Shown: positions 31,694 to 39,381 of the stretch, in pieces | Layout: each line of letters starts with the position of its first letter | Numbering within the stretch: position 1 is the first letter of the stretch | NCBI RefSeq assembly: GCF_011752995.1 | Contig: NZ_VWWL01000004.1 | Location: forward strand, 1-64,000 | From: Burkholderia sp. Ax-1724 | Lineage (GTDB): Bacteria > Pseudomonadota > Gammaproteobacteria > Burkholderiales > Burkholderiaceae | Direction: 5' to 3' | Length of the DNA stretch: 64,000 nucleotides | Made by a program: the position numbers and the translations under genes | Notes under the pieces: generated by a model | Seen by the model: the letters and a program-made list of their open reading frames with translations, nothing else | The model's database searches: none | What the model was told of the DNA's origin: nothing

Positions 31694-33931
31694 TCAGAAG
31701 CGGTAATCGAACGTCGCGAGCAGCGTGCGGCCGATTCCCGGCACCGAACGTCCGCCATCGGACGGAATCAGCGCATCGAAGTAGTACTTGTTGGTCAGGT
31801 TCAGCAGGTTCAGGCGCACGTCGAATTTCTTCGCGTGATAGGCAGCGGTTGCGTCCCAGCGCGTATAGCCCGGCACCTTCACGTAGTTCGTATTCGACGC
31901 ATAACGCGGCGACATATAGATCGGACCGCCGCCGATTTCCCAGTGCGGCGTGATCGCATAAGTCGTCCAGAGCGTCAGCGTGTTGCGCGGCGTATTGGCC
32001 GGCGTGTGACCCTGAGTGCCGTCGGCGGCCTTCAGGATGATCGCGTCCATATAGGTGTAGCCGCCGAAAATCTGCCACTTGTCGGTGATGTGCCCGGTCA
32101 CGCCCGCCTGAAAACCGTCCACGCGAATGTCGCCGGCCAGCGAGTATTCGGTCGGCGAGACCTGGGTGCGCGCGTTGTCCATCTCTTCGCGGAACAGCGC
32201 CGAGGTCAGCGAAATGTTGCCGCCGAACAGGTCCCACTTGCCGCCCACTTCATACGACTTCGTCGATTCCGGCGCGAGGTTCTGCGTGAGGTTCGTCACC
32301 GTCAGCGTTTCGAGCGACGGGTTGAACGACGTGCCGTACGATACGTAGTACGACTGCCAGTCGGTCGGCTGATAGATCACGCCGGCGCGCACGCTCGTGA
32401 AGTCGTTGGTCTGACTCGCATAAGCCGGCGCGCTGATCGTGTTATGAATCTCGGCCGAAAAGCGATCCCAGCGCAGACCGCCGATCACCTTCCATTGCGG
32501 CGTCAGCGTGATCGTATCGTTCAGGTAGGCGGCAATTTCGTTCGCGCTCGAATCGGCATAGTTGCCGACCGTGGTCGTCACGTTCGACGGCGTGCCCATG
32601 ATCGGCGGATTGAGCATCGGCACGATCGGCAGATTGTTGCGCGTATAGGCCTGGTTCGTATAGCTGTCGTGGCCCACTTCGACACCGGCGATCACGTCGT
32701 GTTTGATCGGCCCGGTATTGAATTTGTATTCGAGCATCGTGTCGTTGTAGATCGCGTGATTCTCGATCACGCGGTCATGACTCTGCAGCTTGATGAACAA
32801 CTGCGAGGGAGACAGCGTCGTGAAGTTGCCGTTGGTCAGCGCGGTGGCCGACGGCGAACCGGGCAGCACCGCTTGCGGCGCGGTTTCGCGCGCGTCGGTC
32901 ATCGAGTGCGAGAGCTGTGTCTGGTTGGTCAGCGTGAGGTCGTCGGAGAACTTGTGCTTGATCGCCGCCGTGAAGATCTGCACGTCCTGGATCGTGCGGT
33001 CGCTCGTCAAACCGTAGAACGTGTTCTTCGGCACCGGCGAGGGCCGGCCGTTCAGCGCCTGGATGCCGTAGTCGGGCATGTCGTCGTTGTGCTGGATCAG
33101 CGCGGACAGCGTGATCTCGGTCGGCGTGCCGATGCCGAAGCGCACTTCCGGCGCGATGCCGAAGTCCTTGCTTTTCATGACGTCGCGCGTCGAGCCGAGG
33201 CTCTGGCCGAATGCGTTCAGGCGGATCGCCGAGGTGTCGGTGAGCTTGTGGTTCACGTCGACGGTCGAGCGATAGCGGTCGTCGGTGCCGATCATGCCGG
33301 AGACTTCCGCCGAATCCGTCAGGTTCGCCTTCTTGCTGACCTGGTTGATGACGCCGCCGGTCGAGCCGCGGCCGAACAGCATCGACGACGGGCCGTACAG
33401 CACTTCGAGCGATTCGAGATCGAACGTGTCGCGGTAGTACTGGTTGCGATCGCGGAAGCCGTCGAGATAGATGTCGTTTTGCGCGGTGAAGCCGCGCAGG
33501 TTGATGTTGTTGCCGATCTGCCCGCCTTCGGCCGCGCCGATCGTCACCCCCGGCGCGTTGCGCAGCGCGTCCGTAAACGACGTCGCGCCTTGCGAGGCGA
33601 GCAGGTCGCGATTGATCACGGTGACGGTCTGCGGAATGTCGCGCAACGCGGTCGGCGTTTTCGCGCCGACGCTCGAGCGCTCGGCCTGGAAGTCCTGCTG
33701 AACGGCTTGCCCCTGCACCCCGATGGTCGGCAGCGTCTGTCCGTCGGCGGTCGGCGCGTTGGTCGCGTTGTTCTGGGCGAGCGTCGTCGCGCTATGCGGC
33801 GCTGTTGCCGGCGCGCTCGCGGCAGCCGGTTGCAGTGCGCTTTGCGGAGCGGTCTGCGCGATCACCGGGGTCGCGAAAGGAACGGTAAAAGCTAGCGCAA
33901 GCGCTGTCGCGAGCGGCGTGTGGTTGAGCAT
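31694..33931 (-). CDS. TonB-dependent siderophore receptor (Fiu/FhuA-like)
   Basis: 745 residues: signal peptide to about residue 25 (ATPVIAQ), an Ala/Thr/Gln-rich linker, a plug domain (RDIPQTVTVINRDLL, then ALRNAPGVTIGAAEGGQ, then YLDGFRDRNQYYRDTF) and a 22-strand barrel ending in LLATFDYRF. The IGNNINLRGF and GRGSTGGVINQVSK segments are typical of catecholate or hydroxamate siderophore receptors such as Fiu. Imports ferric siderophore with TonB energy. A Fur box lies 130 bases upstream. Confidence 0.92.
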   Translation of the reverse strand: MLNHTPLATALALAFTVPFATPVIAQTAPQSALQPAAASAPATAPHSATTLAQNNATNAPTADGQTLPTIGVQGQAVQQDFQAERSSVGAKTPTALRDIPQTVTVINRDLLASQGATSFTDALRNAPGVTIGAAEGGQIGNNINLRGFTAQNDIYLDGFRDRNQYYRDTFDLESLEVLYGPSSMLFGRGSTGGVINQVSKKANLTDSAEVSGMIGTDDRYRSTVDVNHKLTDTSAIRLNAFGQSLGSTRDVMKSKDFGIAPEVRFGIGTPTEITLSALIQHNDDMPDYGIQALNGRPSPVPKNTFYGLTSDRTIQDVQIFTAAIKHKFSDDLTLTNQTQLSHSMTDARETAPQAVLPGSPSATALTNGNFTTLSPSQLFIKLQSHDRVIENHAIYNDTMLEYKFNTGPIKHDVIAGVEVGHDSYTNQAYTRNNLPIVPMLNPPIMGTPSNVTTTVGNYADSSANEIAAYLNDTITLTPQWKVIGGLRWDRFSAEIHNTISAPAYASQTNDFTSVRAGVIYQPTDWQSYYVSYGTSFNPSLETLTVTNLTQNLAPESTKSYEVGGKWDLFGGNISLTSALFREEMDNARTQVSPTEYSLAGDIRVDGFQAGVTGHITDKWQIFGGYTYMDAIILKAADGTQGHTPANTPRNTLTLWTTYAITPHWEIGGGPIYMSPRYASNTNYVKVPGYTRWDATAAYHAKKFDVRLNLLNLTNKYYFDALIPSDGGRSVPGIGRTLLATFDYRF

Positions 33932-34399
33932 GGATATCCCGTCAGGAATGCGCTTGTCGAATTCGCATGTCCGGCATGCAATTCATGACAAAGCCGCAAT
34001 TGGCTGGCTGCCGCTCTCCATTTTTCGACCGGAGATGACGGGATGGCTGGCTTGGTTTAAATGAGAATCACTATCATTCCATATGCATGTTGCGCCAGCA
34101 ATCTCGACCTGTATTACTTCGCGTAAGGAATTTATTTCCGCGCTTTACTAACGAAAGTACTTTGTAATTTTTAAGGCTGATCTCGCCCAGTTTTATTACG
34201 TTTAGTAATGTCTAATTCATGCCTCTCCTCACAATGGCAAGGCCTTGATTCATCCAAACATTACAAATTTACTTTCAAATAAATAACAAACGCGAGTGAC
34301 GGCTGAACGCACGGGATCGCAAGTCCGTTTATCCTTTTTACAACACCGCTGTCCGGTTACGCTTATGCAGGTTTCCGTTCCCCTCTCTGGAGTCGATCT
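33932..34399. other. AT-rich regulatory region between the receptor and aldo-keto reductase genes
   Basis: 468 bases. The part near 33960-34080 holds the receptor promoter and the Fur site; 34081-34300 is distinctly AT-rich (GTAATTTTTAAGG, TTATTACGTTTAGTAATG, CAAATAAATAAC) and probably carries the promoter of the aldo-keto reductase or a nucleoid-protein site. TTACGTTTAGTAA (about 34195-34208) is a small imperfect palindrome. No gene was found. Confidence 0.5.
34062..34076. promoter_or_regulatory. Fur box upstream of the siderophore receptor
   Basis: TGAGAATCACTATCA matches the 7-1-7 Fur consensus TGATAATnATTATCA at 13 of 15 positions. It sits 131 bases upstream of the receptor start (33931, minus strand), so iron-replete repression of the receptor and PepSY gene is expected. 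The distance suggests a long untranslated leader. Confidence 0.85.
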
Positions 34400-35395
34400 A
34401 TGCAATACCGCCAATTCGGCCGCACCGGCCTGACCGTTTCGCGCCTGTGCCTCGGCACCATGACCTTCGGCCTGCAAACCGAAGAAGCGGCCTCGCACCG
34501 CATCCTCGACACGGCCGCCGATGCCGGCGTGAATTTCATCGACACCGCCGACGTCTATCCGCTCGGCAGCAGCGAGAACGTGGCCGGGCGCACCGAGGAA
34601 ATCGTCGGGCGCTGGCTGAAGGGCAAGCGCGAGCGCTTCATCGTCGCGACCAAGGCGGTCGGCAAGATGGGCCCCTCGGCATGGGATCAGGGCGCCTCGC
34701 GCAAGCACCTGCTCGATGCGATCGACGCATCGCTGCACCGCCTCGGCACCGACTACGTCGACCTCTACCAGCTCCATTCCGACGACGCGAAAACGCCGCT
34801 CGACGAAACGCTCGAAGCACTCGACGTGATCGTGCGTTCGGGGAAGGCGCGCTATATCGGCGTCTCGAACTTCCTCGCCTACCGGCTCGCGCGCGCCTTG
34901 GGACGCGCGGACGTGCTGCGCGCCGCGCGTTTCGTGTCGGTCCAGCCGCGCTACAACCTGCTGTTCCGGCAGATCGAGCGCGAACTGCTGCCGCTCGCCG
35001 CCGAGGAGCAACTGGCCGTGATGCCGTATAACCCGCTCGCGGGCGGCCTGCTGACCGGCAAGCACCGTCACGACACGGCACCCACCGAAGGACGCTTCAC
35101 CGGGAGCGTCGGCAAGGCCGGCGCGATGTATCAGGAGCGCTACTGGCACGAACGCGAGTTCGAGACGATCGAGCGGCTCAAGTCGATCGTCGCGCCGACC
35201 GGCGAGTCGCTCACGAAGATTTCGCTCGCATGGGTACTCGCCAATCCGCTGGTCACGTCGGCGATCATCGGAGCGAGCCGCGCCGAGCAGCTGACCGACA
35301 CGCTCGCGACCGTCGACTTCGTGCTCGATAGCGAAATCAAGGCACAACTCGATGAGGCGAGCGTGCAGTATCGCTGGGGGGATGCGGCGCGCTAG
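34400..35395 (+). CDS. Aldo/keto reductase
   Basis: 331 residues, (beta/alpha)8 NADPH-dependent aldo-keto reductase. Catalytic tetrad segments are visible: DTADVYPLG (Asp, Tyr), IVATKAVG (Lys) and LYQLHSDDA (His), and the cofactor loop SAIIGASRAEQL near 290. The N-terminal MQYRQFGRTGLTVSRLCLGT is typical of the AKR11/Mgr-like bacterial group. Reduces aldehydes or ketones; substrate unknown. ATG 34400 follows CTGGAG. Confidence 0.93.
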   Translation: MQYRQFGRTGLTVSRLCLGTMTFGLQTEEAASHRILDTAADAGVNFIDTADVYPLGSSENVAGRTEEIVGRWLKGKRERFIVATKAVGKMGPSAWDQGASRKHLLDAIDASLHRLGTDYVDLYQLHSDDAKTPLDETLEALDVIVRSGKARYIGVSNFLAYRLARALGRADVLRAARFVSVQPRYNLLFRQIERELLPLAAEEQLAVMPYNPLAGGLLTGKHRHDTAPTEGRFTGSVGKAGAMYQERYWHEREFETIERLKSIVAPTGESLTKISLAWVLANPLVTSAIIGASRAEQLTDTLATVDFVLDSEIKAQLDEASVQYRWGDAAR

Positions 35396-35420
35396 TTCGG
35401 CGCTTCAGCGCTGAAGTACT

Positions 35421-35987
35421 TCAGCGTCCATAGCACAGCACGGTACTCGTCGCGGCGATCACATGATCCTTGATCGCCGCGAGGAACGCGTCCCGCGTCA
35501 AGCCGGCCGGCAGCGCGCTGGGCGGCAGATCGAGCGCATAGACCTGCGCGATGTAGTGATGCGGCACCTCGCCGACCGGCGGACACGGCCCGTAATAGCC
35601 GGGACCACCGGTGCGATTGGTACCCGCGACGCTGCCCGGCGGCGCTGCCTCGCCCGCAGCGAGCCCCATCGTGGTCGGCGCGATGCCGTACACGATCCAA
35701 TGCACGATGCTGAGGCCCTTCGCGCCGTCGGGATCGAAAATCGTGACGGCGAAACTCTTCGTGCCGACCGGCGCGTTCTGCCATTGCAGCGCCGGCGACA
35801 CGTTGCCGCCACCGCAATTGTTCGCGCTCGCGGCATGGCGCGCATCGAGCGTGCCGCCATCGGCGAGTCCAGGCGACGACAGAGCGAACGCCTGCACCGC
35901 GTAGGCATGTGCGCTCGCCCAGGCAAGCAGCGCGCAAACGCCGACTGAGGAGAGGCGCCGGACGATGTTGAGATTGCTTCGGATCAT
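35421..35987 (-). CDS. YbhB/YbcL-type PEBP-like protein, exported
   Basis: 188 residues: a signal peptide (VGVCALLAWASAHAYA-VQ) and a phosphatidylethanolamine-binding-protein fold with FDPDGAKGLSIVHWIVYGI and YYGPCPPVGEVPHHY, the anion-site motifs of the family (the bacterial members are labelled Raf kinase inhibitor-like). Periplasmic, with unknown ligand. Starts ATG 35987. Converges with the aldo-keto reductase gene. Confidence 0.88.
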   Translation of the reverse strand: MIRSNLNIVRRLSSVGVCALLAWASAHAYAVQAFALSSPGLADGGTLDARHAASANNCGGGNVSPALQWQNAPVGTKSFAVTIFDPDGAKGLSIVHWIVYGIAPTTMGLAAGEAAPPGSVAGTNRTGGPGYYGPCPPVGEVPHHYIAQVYALDLPPSALPAGLTRDAFLAAIKDHVIAATSTVLCYGR

Positions 35988-36184
35988 TTAAGTCTCTCTG
36001 GCTGGAAAATCGCCGAGGGCTTCGGCAGGAACGCGCACGCGCGGCGGCTTCGGCGGCCTCTCTCGCGAGAACGTTGTTTCGAGACAGAACCGCTGGCATA
36101 GTGCGCCAATCTCACACTCCACTCACTCTGTCGCCGGGCATTCCGGCCGCAGCCCTATAGGCATTGAACAATGGGTACTGAACA

Positions 36185-36673
36185 ATGCGGGTAACGTCCT
36201 CGCTCCTTGCGGTCTTCATGATTGGCATGATCGGTACGCTGCCCGGTGCGGCCCGCGCCGGGTCGCTTCCCGGTTTCGCGGATTGCCCCGTCGCCGTCGC
36301 GGCAAAACACGGCCCCGTGCCACGCCTGACCTTCACCGACGCCCAGGCCAGGCGCTACAGCAGCGTCATCCGTGACGCCGCGCGGGGGCCGGAGAATTTC
36401 GCGGGCCACTACATTCTCGCGACATGGGGATGCGGCGCTGGATGCGTGATGGCCGCGGCCATCGACGTAAAAACAGGCCGCGTCACCTCGTTGCCGTTCA
36501 CCGTTTCCGACTGGCCGATCGACGTGACCGAGCCGCTCGCCTATCGCGCCGACAGTTGCCTGCTGATCGTGCGCGGCAGTCGCAACGAAAGCGCGGAACA
36601 CGGCACCTACCACTACGCATTCGACGGCAAAACGTTCAGCCTGCGCAAGACCGCGAGCGAATTCAAACGCTAG
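36185..36673 (+). CDS. Exported hypothetical protein
   Basis: 162 residues with a Sec signal (MRVTSSLLAVFMIGMIGTLP, cleavage near ARA-GS) and a mature part with four cysteines (FADCP, WGCGAGCVMA, DSCLLIV), consistent with a disulphide-bonded periplasmic protein. The stretch NFAGHYILATWGCGAGCV recurs in uncharacterised proteobacterial proteins. No function recognised. It starts at ATG 36185; the downstream neighbour is convergent. Confidence 0.75.
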   Translation: MRVTSSLLAVFMIGMIGTLPGAARAGSLPGFADCPVAVAAKHGPVPRLTFTDAQARRYSSVIRDAARGPENFAGHYILATWGCGAGCVMAAAIDVKTGRVTSLPFTVSDWPIDVTEPLAYRADSCLLIVRGSRNESAEHGTYHYAFDGKTFSLRKTASEFKR

Positions 36674-36729
36674 CTAGCCAGCCCGCGCGACAACGCAACG
36701 CGAGGCACCCGCCTCGCGCAGTCCACCAC

Positions 36730-37614
36730 TTACCGCCACTTGAACGGGCCAGTACGCTGATTCGCTTCCGGCAACTGCCGCGTCTCGCGCACCGACAGCG
36801 GATGCCACAAACGCGCGCCGCCCTCGATCCCCGCGTCGTTCGAGACGGTCGCCACGTTCGCCGGCAATTCGAACTTGAGACGCGCCGCATTGCCGCCGCC
36901 GATCCACAGCTTGTCGTAATTCACGAGCGCATTGAGAATGCCGATCACTTTCTCGACGCGCCGATTCCAGCGCTTGTTGCCGACCTTCGCGCGCGCCGCC
37001 TCGCCGATGTATTCGTCGTAGGCCACCCCCTTCTTGCTGACCGGATGATGCGCGAGTTCGAGATGCGGCATCAGCTCGCCATCGCGAAACATCGCAGTGC
37101 CCGCGCCCGTGCCGAGCGTCAGCACGAATTCGAGGCCATGCCCTTGGATCGCGGCGAAGCCCTGCATTTCGGCGTCGTTGATCATGCGCACGGGCAAGCC
37201 GCCGAGGCGCCGCGCGAGCGCATCCGCAAGCGGAATGTCGTGCCAGCCCTCGACGCCGAAATGCGGCGCGGTCAGGATGCGGTTATTGCGCACCACGCCC
37301 GGAAAGCCGATCGACATCAGCGTGGGCGGCGCCTGTTCGACGAGCGGCGCAACGAGTTGCGCGAGCGCATCCACGAGTTGATCGGGCGTGCACGGATGCG
37401 GCGTGGCCACACGCACGCGCTCCGTTTTCATCCGGCCATCGGCATCGATGATCGCAGCCTTCAGTCCCGTACCGCCGACATCGATCGCGAGAATGTTTTC
37501 GCCGCCGCCCTTCGAGACACTCCGTTTCGGTGCGGCCTGTTTCACCGCGCTCCGTTTCACCGCGCTCTGCTTCACTGCACTCTGCTTCACCGTGCTCTTC
37601 TTGCGTGTCGCCAC
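36730..37614 (-). CDS. ppgK: ROK-family polyphosphate glucokinase-like kinase
   Basis: 294 residues. ROK kinase features: ILAIDVGGTGLKAAIID (phosphate-1 loop), FPGVVRNN, NDAEMQGFAAIQG with the catalytic Asp, and LTLGTGAGTAMF (phosphate-2). The GxxNP-less core and TGLKAA start resemble polyphosphate glucokinases. An N-terminal basic repeat tail (units like KQSAVKQSAVKRSAVK) precedes the fold. The start GTG 37614 is preferred because it has a strong GGGGG ribosome site; an in-frame ATG 37656 lies further up. It precedes zwf in direction of metabolism: glucose to G6P to 6-phosphogluconolactone. Confidence 0.82.
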   Translation of the reverse strand: MATRKKSTVKQSAVKQSAVKRSAVKQAAPKRSVSKGGGENILAIDVGGTGLKAAIIDADGRMKTERVRVATPHPCTPDQLVDALAQLVAPLVEQAPPTLMSIGFPGVVRNNRILTAPHFGVEGWHDIPLADALARRLGGLPVRMINDAEMQGFAAIQGHGLEFVLTLGTGAGTAMFRDGELMPHLELAHHPVSKKGVAYDEYIGEAARAKVGNKRWNRRVEKVIGILNALVNYDKLWIGGGNAARLKFELPANVATVSNDAGIEGGARLWHPLSVRETRQLPEANQRTGPFKWR

Positions 37615-37680
37615 GATATCCCCCCGAATGTGGTTGATACGATTGCCTATCTGCATTGGCAGAATTGGCGAATGCCGCGC

Positions 37681-39300
37681 TCACTTCTTCTCCACCGCGC
37701 TTCGCTGCAACGGCCGCCATGCATGACCGTCGCGCGCGAGCAGCGCATCGGCCGCGGCCGGCCCTTCGCTGCCGGCCGCATAGCCGTGTACGGCAAGCGC
37801 GCCGCCGCGCTTCGGATGCAGCACGTCGTCGACCGCGCACCAGCTCGTCTCGATGCTGTCGGCGCGCTGGAACAGCGTGGCGTCGCCGAGCATGCAGTCG
37901 TAGAGCAGCGTTTCATAGCCGACGTTCGCGCGCTCCGCGAAGAAGTCGGCGTAATCGAACGACGACTGCACCGCGCCGACCTGCATGACCGGCCCCGGCG
38001 TCTTCACGTTGAAGTCGAAGCTCGTGCCGTGTGCGGGATCGATGCGCAGGGTCAGCACGTTCGGCGTAAGCGCATCGACCGGTGTATCGCGAAACAGACG
38101 GAGCGGCACCGGCTTCAGTTGCACCGAGATTTCGGTGCGGCGCACGGCAAGCCGCTTGCCCGTGCGCAGATAGAACGGCACGCCCGCCCAGCGCCAGTTC
38201 TCGACGAACACGCGCGCCGCCGCATAGGTTTCGGTCGTGCTGCCGGGCGCGACGTCCGGCTCCTCGCGATAGCCGATGCCGGCCGGCCCTTTTTCGTACT
38301 GGCCGAACACAACGTCGTCGGGCGTGAGCGGCTGGATCGCGTCGAAGATGTCGGCCTTTTTGTCGCGCACCGCTTCGGCATCGAACGAATTGGGCGGCTC
38401 CATCGCGACCATGCCGAGCAGCTGGAACAGATGGTTCGGCACCATGTCGCGAAACGCGCCGGTCTGCTCGTAAAACTTGCCGCGCCCTTCCACGCCGATC
38501 GTTTCCGCCGCGGTAATCTGCACACTCTCGATGTACTCGCGCCGCCAGATCGGCTCGAATAGCGCATTCGCGAAGCGCACCGCGAGAATGCTCTGCACGG
38601 TGTCCTTGCCGAGAAAATGATCGATGCGATACACCTGCGATTCCTGCGCGTACTGCAGGATATGCGCGTTCAGATCGCGCGCCGAGGCGAGATCGGTGCC
38701 GAACGGCTTTTCGATCACGAGACGGCGAAAGCCGCCGTTCGCGCTCTCGCCTTCCTTCAGCAAACCGGCCTTGCCGAGATGCTCGACGATCGGTTTGAAA
38801 AAGCGCGCGCCAACCGCGAGATAGAAGATCACGTTGCCACCCGGCGATTGCGCGAGTTTCTGCTTCAATTGCGCGAACGTGTCGTCGGATTCGAACTCGC
38901 CCGCCATGTATTCGAGGCGTTGCGCGACCCAGTTCCACGCGTCGTCGTCGAGCTTGCCGGCGTGGAAGGTGCTGGCTTTATCGGCGGCGAACTGCTGTAG
39001 CGACGTGTGCAGATCGTCGCGCCACGCGCCCGTTTCGCGCGCGCCATGATTGACGCCGACAATCTTCATGCCGCCGTCGAGCAGACCGTCGAGCGCGAGG
39101 TTGTAGAGCGCGGGCATCAACAAACGCTTGGTCAGATCGCCGCCCGCGCCGAAGATCACGAGCGTGCAGGGCGGCGCCGGATTCTTGCCGGCCGGCGAGG
39201 GCAACGCATCGTGCGGACTCGCGCTGACCTTGCAGCTACGCGCGGGCGTCGCGCCGGTTTGAGCGGAAGAAGCAGCGGGGGTATTCGATGGAGTCGACAT
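37681..39300 (-). CDS. zwf: Glucose-6-phosphate 1-dehydrogenase
   Basis: 539 residues, NADP-dependent first enzyme of the oxidative pentose phosphate and Entner-Doudoroff routes. Motifs: LVIFGAGGDLTKRLLMPAL (cofactor loop), RIDHFLGKDTVQ (substrate and catalytic site) and the C-terminal ALAVHGYAAGSEGP. About 45 N-terminal residues precede the fold, longer than E. coli Zwf (491). Start ATG 39300 with a weak GAGTGA site. Probably cotranscribed with the glucosidase and kinase genes on the same strand. Confidence 0.95.
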   Translation of the reverse strand: MSTPSNTPAASSAQTGATPARSCKVSASPHDALPSPAGKNPAPPCTLVIFGAGGDLTKRLLMPALYNLALDGLLDGGMKIVGVNHGARETGAWRDDLHTSLQQFAADKASTFHAGKLDDDAWNWVAQRLEYMAGEFESDDTFAQLKQKLAQSPGGNVIFYLAVGARFFKPIVEHLGKAGLLKEGESANGGFRRLVIEKPFGTDLASARDLNAHILQYAQESQVYRIDHFLGKDTVQSILAVRFANALFEPIWRREYIESVQITAAETIGVEGRGKFYEQTGAFRDMVPNHLFQLLGMVAMEPPNSFDAEAVRDKKADIFDAIQPLTPDDVVFGQYEKGPAGIGYREEPDVAPGSTTETYAAARVFVENWRWAGVPFYLRTGKRLAVRRTEISVQLKPVPLRLFRDTPVDALTPNVLTLRIDPAHGTSFDFNVKTPGPVMQVGAVQSSFDYADFFAERANVGYETLLYDCMLGDATLFQRADSIETSWCAVDDVLHPKRGGALAVHGYAAGSEGPAAADALLARDGHAWRPLQRSAVEKK

Positions 39301-39381
39301 GGGATTCACTCGTGCAAGCCAATGGACCGGATATAGCGATAGATGAAAGACCACACGCGCACCCGCACAGTTCAATCGCGT

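Noticed and set aside
31835..33895. Plus-strand open frame of about 686 codons opposite the TonB receptor
   Set aside because: Antisense to a receptor with clear plug and barrel features; Arg/Val-rich low-information sequence.
34081..34340. AT-rich stretch as a possible replication origin or island edge
   Set aside because: No DnaA-box cluster, iterons or rep gene nearby; it sits between two chromosomal genes with ordinary promoters.
36424..38562. Plus-strand open frame of about 712 codons across the kinase and zwf genes
   Set aside because: Antisense to two well-recognised enzymes, Arg-rich, no motif; a compositional shadow.
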